Shown one piece after another: positions 1 through 7,184 of a DNA stretch of 7,184 nt. The translations under genes and the position numbers were made by a program. The notes under the pieces are model-generated. The model was not told the DNA's origin, did not search any database, and saw only the letters and a list, made by a program, of their open reading frames with translations. The stretch comes from an uncultured Verrucomicrobia subdivision 3 bacterium. GTDB lineage: Bacteria; Verrucomicrobiota; Verrucomicrobiae; Limisphaerales; CAMLLE01. Location of the stretch: assembly GCA_946480555.1 (NCBI GenBank), contig CAMLLE010000152.1:1-7184 (forward strand), written 5' to 3'. The number at the start of each line of letters is the position of its first letter. Positions within the stretch are counted from its first letter, which is position 1.

Positions 1-1
1 C

Positions 2-337
2 TCACTGCTGGCAGAGTTTGGCGATCCGTCGTACCTGCGGCACCACCTGTCGTTCTGGATGCAGGAACTCGCGGGCGTTCCTGCGCCTTTTCATTATCCA
101 GTTCACGTCCGATTGAACGGCACATTCTGGCAGCTCGCATTTCACAATGACGTGCTCGGCGACGAACAAATGGAACGGCTCGGTTACGATCCCGATGGGG
201 CGCTTTACAAGGCGGCGGGCTCCATCGAGTCCAGTCATTACAGCCTTGGCCGGTTTCAGAAGCTGCTGCCGAAAACGAACGGGATCGTTTATGGGAGCAC
301 AACAGATTTCGATGCCATGGCCACTGCCATCAGCTAA
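2..337 (+). CDS. CotH kinase-like protein, N-terminal fragment (5' partial, ends at premature TAA)
   Basis: This is the left part of the CotH-like domain, open from the window edge and ending at TAA 335-337. The true start, signal peptide and any earlier domains lie outside. Visible features are 'FGDPSYLRHHLSFWMQELAG', then 'VHVRLNGTFWQLAFHNDV', matching the 'NG.YWGLY...E' strand region of CotH proteins. 'GALYKAAGSI' follows, with its Lys at 209-211 (codon 70 of the window frame) in the place of the conserved nucleotide-contacting Lys of the fold. CotH proteins are atypical kinases; in Bacillus spores CotH phosphorylates coat proteins. This fragment alone lacks the acidic catalytic residues, which appear after the stop in the same frame (470-526). 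It should therefore be read as one gene with the next entry. The internal ATG at 59 is not a credible start, because homologous sequence continues upstream of it to the window edge. Confidence 0.82.
   Translation, partial: SLLAEFGDPSYLRHHLSFWMQELAGVPAPFHYPVHVRLNGTFWQLAFHNDVLGDEQMERLGYDPDGALYKAAGSIESSHYSLGRFQKLLPKTNGIVYGSTTDFDAMATAIS
335..337 (+). other. In-frame premature TAA inside the CotH kinase-like domain
   Basis: Reading the frame of position 2 straight through gives 'DAMATAIS', stop, then 'SRPIGQRRINIFEHLNVPE' and on into 'INYLAVARFCHEGDDVWANM'. The frame is identical before and after and no shift is needed, so one substitution in one codon (for example from GAA, CAA or AAA) would explain it. 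The 117 bases from 338 to 454 read as CotH-like protein but have no ATG, GTG or TTG start in frame. The codon-aligned minus frame also stays open across the site, meaning the same bias against TTA, CTA and TCA codons continues through it. This could be a real nonsense mutation, strain variation or a consensus error. Confidence 0.85.
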
Positions 338-454
338 AGCCGCCCCATCGGCCAGCGCCGCATCAACATTTTCGAACACCTGAACGTTCCCGAGATCATC
401 AATTACCTGGCCGTCGCACGATTCTGCCATGAAGGCGACGACGTTTGGGCGAAC

Positions 455-3400
455 ATGTCGATGCATCGCGACACCCACGGGAACGGCGAATGGAGCATCA
501 TTCCCTTCGACATGAACGCCTCCTGGGGGCAGCTCTTCTATTCGGACAATCCTTCCCAATACAGCCGGGTCAATGCGACCGACGATTACTACAAGAGCCA
601 TCGCCTTTACGGTGGCTCGCAAATCCAGGAGATGAACGGCGCCCTGGGCCGGCCTTATAACCGCATTTACGACGCCATCATCACCGTGCCGGAAACGCGC
701 GCGATGCTGCTCCGGCGGATGCGCACGATCATGGACACGCTCGTGCAACCGCCCGAAACGCCTTATGCGAACGACGTGATCCGTCAGCACATCACCACGA
801 TGACAAATCTGTTCTGGGACGAAGCGCGCCTGGACCGGCAGAAGTGGGGCTGGCCGCCGAACTCGCTGATGTATGGCTTCGGCCCGGGCATATGGCTGAC
901 GAATGGCGTGAAAGCGCTGGTCGAACAATTCATTCAACCGCGCCGCCAGCATTTCTTCTACACCCATTGCGTGGTGAATTCCGGCCTGCCGGTTGGGCTC
1001 GCGTATTATCTCAACGCAGGCATCCCCAACGAACAACCCGCCGCGGGAATCCAGATCGCCGGGTTTGATTTCAATCCTGCGTCCGGCAACCAGGACGAGG
1101 AATACGTGCAATTTCGAAACACGAACAGTTTCGCGGTGGACATCTCCGGCTGGCAGTTGAAAGGCGGCATTGACTTCACCTTCCGCAGCGGAACTGTCAT
1201 GGCGTCGAACAGCGTGCTCTACATTTCTCCCAACGTGAAGGCCTTCCGTGCGCGCACCACCTCACCGCGCGGCAACCAGGGCTTGTTCGTGCAAGGCAGT
1301 TATCAGGGGCATCTGAATGCCTGGGGCGAATCGCTCGCACTTTGGAACACCGCGGGAGAACTGGTTTCGAGCAACGGTTTCCCGGGCAATCCGTCGCTGG
1401 CGCAACGTTACCTGCGCGTCACTGAGCTCATGTACAACCCGGCGCCGCTCGCCGGAAACACCAACGACGCCCAGCAGTTCGAATATGTGGAGCTGAAAAA
1501 CATTTCGTCGAATCAGCCGATCGACCTCCTGCACGTCCGCTTCACCAACGGAATTCAGTTTCGCTTCACCAGTGCCACGATGCTGCAACCGCAAGAGCGC
1601 GTGTTGCTGGTCCGCAACCAAGCGGCGTTCATCGCCCGTTATGGAAACGGTCTGCCCGTCGCCGGAGAATTCACCGGAACGCTGGACAACGGTTCTGAAA
1701 CGCTGCGACTGGAGGATGCCGTCGGCGAGAAGATCCTGGAGTTCGATTACGAAGACGACTGGTATCCGATCACAGATGGCCTCGGGTTCGCGCTGGTGGT
1801 GGTCGATGAAAACGCCCCTTGGTCGAGCTGGGATTCCAAGACCAACTGGCGTGCGAGCGGAACTTTGGATGGATCGCCGGGCGCGGTCGATCCGCCGCAG
1901 ACTCCGTTTCTGCCGATCCTCGTAAACGAAGTGCTCACGCACACCGACCCGCCGCAACTCGATTCCGTCGAGTTGTACAACCCCTCGGCCTCCCCCGTTG
2001 TGATTGGCGGCTGGTATCTCACGGACGACTTCTATGCGCCGAAGAAGTATCGAATCCCGAATGACACCACGATCCCTGCGCACGGTTTCCTGTCGTTTAA
2101 CGAAAGCCAGTTCAACACCGGGCCGAACGCATTTCGTTTCAGCGAACTGGGCGAATCCGTTTATCTTTTCTCCGCAAATTCCAGTTCCAATCTGACCGGC
2201 TACGTTCATGGATTTGAATTCGGTGAGGCTCCACGCGGCACCAGCTTCGGTCGGTATCTGAACAGCCAGACGAACCTGTTTTTCGTTTTGCAGAACGCCG
2301 TCACGCTGAACCAGTCAAACGCCTACCCGCGCGTCGGCCCGATTGTGATCAGCGAGATCATGTATCACCCGCCCAGCACGAACTTCGCAGACAACGACGC
2401 AGACGAGTTCATCGAACTGCAGAACATCACGGGAACGGCCGTGGCGCTCCACGATCCAGCCGCGCCAACGAACACCTGGCGGCTGAGGAACGCGGTGGAT
2501 TTCGATTTTCCCACCAACCAGATTCTCGTGGCCGGCGCGCGGCTGTTGGTTGTGGGTTTCGATCCCGCCGACACCAACCTGCTGACGGCGTTTCGATCGA
2601 AGTTCGGCATCTCCAATTCTGTTTCCATCTTTGGCCCGTGGGACGGCAAGCTCGACAACTCGGGTGAGACCATTGAGCTGAAGCAGCCCGACGAACCCAG
2701 CATGTCTGGCACAAACCTGATCGTGCCATTCATCATGATCGACAAAGTCGCCTACAGCGACTCTGCGCCGTGGCCCCCGGCTGCGGATGGAATCGGCAAC
2801 TCGCTCCAGCGTTTCTCGCGCACGGGTTTTGGAAACGACCCAACCAACTGGTTCGCCGCCGGCTTCAGCCCGGGACGTTCCAATGTTTTGAATGCGCTGC
2901 CAGCCGTGGCGGTCGCTTCACCGGGTTCAGGAGAAAGCTATGAGTTCGGCGCGAGTGTCATCGTCACCGTTGAGGCCAGCGATCCGGGCGGTTCCATTTC
3001 GCGAGTGGAATTGCGTGAAGGCAACTTCGTGCTGCGCGAGTGGACGAACAGTGGTCCGTTCACGTATGTCTGGAATGCGCCCCCCGCCGGAAGGCATCGG
3101 ATTCATGCGATCGCCCACGATAATCTCGGCGGCGTGGCGCACTCTGCGGCGGTGGAATTCCGGGTGATCGATCCGCCCGTGCTTTCCCTGCTGACCCAGC
3201 TGCAGCAGCTTCCCGAAGGCGATTCCGGAACAAACCAGCTCGTGTTCAATGTTGTGCTCAGCCGGCCTACACTGCAAACGGTCTCGTTTCGGTTCGCGAC
3301 TTCGAACATCAACGCGATCGCCGGCAGCGATTACATCGCCACCAACGGGCTGCTGACGATACCGCCCGGATTTACCAACGCGCAGTTCGCGGTTCGCATC

Positions 3401-4498
3401 CGCGGCGACGAAGTCCCCGAAGACGACGAATATTTCCAGGTCGCCTTGTCCAATCCCACCAACGGCGTGTTTGGACTGTCTGCCGGTTATGTGCAGATCG
3501 TGAACGACGATCTATCGGAGATCGACCATCTTACGGAGCTGTTCATGACGACGAACGACCTGGCGTTTCGCAGCATCACCTTCACGCCGGACGGCAGCCC
3601 GACCTTCTATGCAGTCTGCCAGGAGCCGGCGACAAATTTCCCCACGCCGCCCGCTGGCGGCACCACCGTGACCATCGGCGACGACGATTCTCGCATGGTC
3701 ACACTGCCGGCCAGCGAGAAGATCGCAATCTACGAACACCGGACGAACGTGTTCTTCATCGGCAGCAACGGCTATTTGACCGTCGGAAGCGGCGACGGTT
3801 CGTTCTCAGCCGACTACGCCACTCACTTCTACCTGCCGCGCGTGTCGGCGTTATTGAACGATTTGAATCCGGTTACGGGAGGAAATGTTTCCTGGCGCAA
3901 ACTGAACGATCGCGTGGCAGTCACTTACCAGCGCGTGCCGCGATTTGGAAATTCCACGCAAACCAACAGCTTCCAGATTGAGATGTTCTTCGACGGACGG
4001 ATTCGGCTGACCTATCTCACGATCAAATCCCCGACATCGTTGGTCGGGCTTTCGCGCGGCCTCGGAGCTCCGCCCGGAATGCTGCCGAGCGATTTCAGGG
4101 CGTATCCCAGTTGCGGGCCGGCCGACGCGGACGGCGACGGCATGCCCGACGCGTGGGAACTCGTGAACGGAACGAATCCGCTGGTGAACGATCGCCTGGC
4201 TGATCTGGACGGGGATGGATTGAACAACTTCCAGGAGTTTCTGGCAGGAACGAGCGCAACGAACTCAGCCAGCGTGCTGAAGTTCAATTCGGCAGACGTC
4301 GCCGACGGAAAGATGATTCTTGGATTCACCGCGATGTCGAATCGTTCCTACACGATTCAGCAGCGGGGAGAACTGACGCCGAGCGTGTGGCAGAACTGGC
4401 AGAACATCCTGAGCGCGCCCACAAATCGATCCATACGGCTGACGAACACATTGGCGCCGACAAACATGCTTTACCGGATCGTGACGCCGCAGCAGTGA
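455..4498 (+). CDS. CotH kinase-like / lamin-tail / Calx-beta multidomain secreted-type protein, main part
   Basis: This is the 1347-residue open remainder of the gene that begins before the window. ATG 455 is only the first in-frame Met after the premature stop and lies mid-domain. Numbering from that Met, residues 1-180 finish the CotH domain: 'MHRDTHGNGEW' and 'IIPFDMNASWGQLF' carry the Asp (470-472, 509-511) and Trp (524-526) expected at the catalytic and metal sites. Four lamin-tail-like beta domains follow at about 199-300, 320-450, 488-600 and 630-790, marked by 'EYVQFRN', 'FEYVELKN', 'DSVELYN' and 'EFIELQN'. An Ig-like module lies at about 816-905. A Calx-beta domain at about 910-1018 has 'EGDSGTN', 'GDEVPEDDEYFQVAL' and 'VQIVNDD'. 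A beta-rich module with 'FFIGSNGYLTVGSGDG' covers about 1019-1215. Two Asp-rich calcium-type loops follow, 'DADGDGMPDAWE' (1224-1235) and 'DLDGDGLNNFQE' (1250-1261), then a short C-terminal beta domain. No membrane anchor or PEP-CTERM-like tail is visible. It probably acts outside the cell; its substrate is unknown. Confidence 0.88.
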   Translation: MSMHRDTHGNGEWSIIPFDMNASWGQLFYSDNPSQYSRVNATDDYYKSHRLYGGSQIQEMNGALGRPYNRIYDAIITVPETRAMLLRRMRTIMDTLVQPPETPYANDVIRQHITTMTNLFWDEARLDRQKWGWPPNSLMYGFGPGIWLTNGVKALVEQFIQPRRQHFFYTHCVVNSGLPVGLAYYLNAGIPNEQPAAGIQIAGFDFNPASGNQDEEYVQFRNTNSFAVDISGWQLKGGIDFTFRSGTVMASNSVLYISPNVKAFRARTTSPRGNQGLFVQGSYQGHLNAWGESLALWNTAGELVSSNGFPGNPSLAQRYLRVTELMYNPAPLAGNTNDAQQFEYVELKNISSNQPIDLLHVRFTNGIQFRFTSATMLQPQERVLLVRNQAAFIARYGNGLPVAGEFTGTLDNGSETLRLEDAVGEKILEFDYEDDWYPITDGLGFALVVVDENAPWSSWDSKTNWRASGTLDGSPGAVDPPQTPFLPILVNEVLTHTDPPQLDSVELYNPSASPVVIGGWYLTDDFYAPKKYRIPNDTTIPAHGFLSFNESQFNTGPNAFRFSELGESVYLFSANSSSNLTGYVHGFEFGEAPRGTSFGRYLNSQTNLFFVLQNAVTLNQSNAYPRVGPIVISEIMYHPPSTNFADNDADEFIELQNITGTAVALHDPAAPTNTWRLRNAVDFDFPTNQILVAGARLLVVGFDPADTNLLTAFRSKFGISNSVSIFGPWDGKLDNSGETIELKQPDEPSMSGTNLIVPFIMIDKVAYSDSAPWPPAADGIGNSLQRFSRTGFGNDPTNWFAAGFSPGRSNVLNALPAVAVASPGSGESYEFGASVIVTVEASDPGGSISRVELREGNFVLREWTNSGPFTYVWNAPPAGRHRIHAIAHDNLGGVAHSAAVEFRVIDPPVLSLLTQLQQLPEGDSGTNQLVFNVVLSRPTLQTVSFRFATSNINAIAGSDYIATNGLLTIPPGFTNAQFAVRIRGDEVPEDDEYFQVALSNPTNGVFGLSAGYVQIVNDDLSEIDHLTELFMTTNDLAFRSITFTPDGSPTFYAVCQEPATNFPTPPAGGTTVTIGDDDSRMVTLPASEKIAIYEHRTNVFFIGSNGYLTVGSGDGSFSADYATHFYLPRVSALLNDLNPVTGGNVSWRKLNDRVAVTYQRVPRFGNSTQTNSFQIEMFFDGRIRLTYLTIKSPTSLVGLSRGLGAPPGMLPSDFRAYPSCGPADADGDGMPDAWELVNGTNPLVNDRLADLDGDGLNNFQEFLAGTSATNSASVLKFNSADVADGKMILGFTAMSNRSYTIQQRGELTPSVWQNWQNILSAPTNRSIRLTNTLAPTNMLYRIVTPQQ

Positions 4499-4619
4499 AG
4501 CAAGCGAATGCACCTCCTGCTCACGAAAATTCCGCGACTGTTCCCATCACGAAGATTTCAGCCCGTTGCGTCCTTGCTCCTTTGCGACATTGCGTTAGAT
4601 GCAATTCGGTGCGGAAAAT

Positions 4620-4641
4620 GGGCAAAGCGGCAGCTTTGCCC
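4620..4641 (+). repeat. Perfect 9-bp inverted repeat (hairpin A)
   Basis: GGGCAAAGC at 4620-4628 and GCTTTGCCC at 4633-4641 are perfect reverse complements around the four-base loop GGCA. The position, about 120 bases past the CotH-family stop, would suit a transcript end. However, the + strand continues with ACCTCATTG and has no T-run, so this is not a standard intrinsic terminator. On the minus strand the hairpin is followed by ATTTTCC, a short T-run, but no minus-strand gene is present. It may instead belong to a dispersed palindromic repeat family. Confidence 0.6.
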
Positions 4642-4668
4642 ACCTCATTGAAACGGCGGAGCTGCCGC
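4627..4668 (+). repeat. Alternative long stem-loop (hairpin B) overlapping hairpin A
   Basis: GCGGCAGCTTTGCC at 4627-4640 can pair with GGCGGAGCTGCCGC at 4655-4668 over 14 base pairs, twelve Watson-Crick and two adjacent G-U, closing a 14-base loop. The outer nine pairs (4627-4635 with 4660-4668) are perfect. The left arm reuses bases of hairpin A, so the two structures exclude each other. The two G-U pairs exist only if the + strand is the RNA; on the other strand they would be A-C mismatches. This points to + strand transcription, either as the 3' trailer of the CotH-family gene or as part of a topB leader. Function is not known. Confidence 0.55.
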
Positions 4669-4721
4669 ACCGCCCCAAATTCAACGGCATGGTTCCGGCC
4701 ACGTCCCGGCTTGATTCGGTC

Positions 4722-4741
4722 CCGGTCCAGATTTGGGCCGG
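4722..4741 (+). repeat. GC-rich hairpin upstream of topB
   Basis: CCGGTCC at 4722-4728 pairs with GGGCCGG at 4735-4741 over seven base pairs, one of them U-G on the + strand RNA, closing the loop AGATTT. No T-run follows directly, so a terminator call is not supported. Several CCGG-containing segments lie nearby, so chance pairing in GC-rich DNA is possible. Confidence 0.35.
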
Positions 4742-4850
4742 AGCATGCGCGTTCTGGTTTTCGCTTTTGACATCCGCCAGCCTTTGCGCCAATTTCCGCC
4801 ACACTTGCGCAAGACCGTGTTCAACACAGTCATTGTGTATTTGAGAATCA

Positions 4851-7172
<2,322 letters not shown>

Positions 7173-7184
7173 AGATCGGAAGAG
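7173..7184 (+). other. Untrimmed Illumina TruSeq adapter remnant at contig end
   Basis: The final twelve bases, AGATCGGAAGAG, are identical to the first twelve bases shared by both Illumina TruSeq adapters, and they sit flush with the right edge. Translated in the topB frame they would give Arg-Ser-Glu-Glu, which is not the continuation I expect after 'IEPAQ'. This is a library artefact left by the assembly, not genomic DNA. The left edge does not show the reverse complement of the adapter. Confidence 0.94.

Larger units (their letters stand above)
4499..4850. other. 352-base intergenic region with stem-loops and topB leader
   Basis: No gene is supported here. The region follows the TGA of the CotH-family gene and precedes the ATG of topB, both on the + strand. 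It contains competing stem-loops at 4620-4668, a second GC-rich hairpin at 4722-4741 and a weak ACACA/TGTGT dyad at 4824-4838, twelve bases before topB. A TTGACA hexamer sits at 4767-4772, but seventeen bases on there is only CAATTT, so I do not call a promoter. The short open frames crossing this stretch overlap each other on both strands and resemble no protein I recognise. The length and structures suggest that topB has its own promoter here. Confidence 0.7.

Noticed and set aside
338..454. A frameshift, rather than a nonsense codon, as the cause of the interrupted CotH frame.
   Set aside because: CotH-like sequence is in the same frame directly before and after TAA 335-337, and the other + frames give low-complexity Ala/Ser text there, so a single substitution is the simpler explanation.
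2..1111. A 369-codon open frame on the minus strand opposite the CotH-family gene.
   Set aside because: It is also codon-aligned with the sense gene and explained by the same codon bias. It matches no recognisable family. The same applies to 1262-2209 on the minus strand.
4387..4770. A 127-codon + strand open frame bridging the end of the CotH-family gene and the intergenic region.
   Set aside because: It begins inside the CotH-family gene in another frame, runs through both arms of the stem-loops, is rich in Arg and Pro and has no recognisable motif or ribosome site.
4767..4795. Possible topB promoter with a perfect TTGACA.
   Set aside because: At a 17-base spacing the second hexamer is CAATTT, a poor match to TATAAT, and verrucomicrobial promoter consensus is not well enough known to rely on one box.
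4824..4838. ACACA/TGTGT dyad just before the topB start, as a possible operator.
   Set aside because: Only five base pairs around a five-base loop, easily expected by chance, with no second copy seen nearby.

Overview
The window is a GC-rich bacterial fragment. It carries two incomplete genes on the + strand, separated by 352 bases of non-coding DNA. The left gene is a very large, modular, secreted-type protein: a CotH kinase-like domain, four lamin-tail-like beta domains, an Ig-like module, a Calx-beta domain, a beta-rich module, paired Asp-rich calcium loops and a short C-terminal beta domain. That architecture, the Asn/Thr-rich style and the ending in 'YRIVTPQQ' are typical of Verrucomicrobiota (Pedosphaera/Limisphaerales-like soil and water lineages). 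This assignment rests on recalled family knowledge, not a search. The right gene is a type IA DNA topoisomerase III (topB).

Layout: 2-4498 is one continuous reading frame of the CotH-family protein. It enters from the left edge without its start and signal peptide, and it is broken by a single in-frame TAA at 335-337 inside the kinase-like fold. CotH-like sequence is recognisable on both sides in the same frame, so this is one gene with a nonsense codon or a base error, not two genes. 4499-4850 is non-coding. It holds a pair of competing stem-loops (4620-4641 versus 4627-4668), a further hairpin (4722-4741) and the presumed topB leader. 4851-7172 is topB, complete at its start and missing its C-terminal end. 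The last 12 bases, 7173-7184, are exactly the start of the Illumina TruSeq adapter. The right edge is therefore a contig end with untrimmed adapter, and the apparent last four topB codons are artificial.

The two genes have no evident functional link: one is an extracellular kinase-like adhesion or matrix protein, the other an intracellular DNA decatenase. The gap between them argues for separate transcription units. I see no mobile element, CRISPR array, tRNA or rRNA. I find no convincing new multi-gene system. The points that merit a second look are the interrupted CotH kinase-like gene, its unusual fusion to a long extracellular beta-domain array, the mutually exclusive RNA structures between the genes, and the adapter artefact. 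Long open frames on the minus strand oppose both genes codon for codon and are explained by codon bias.
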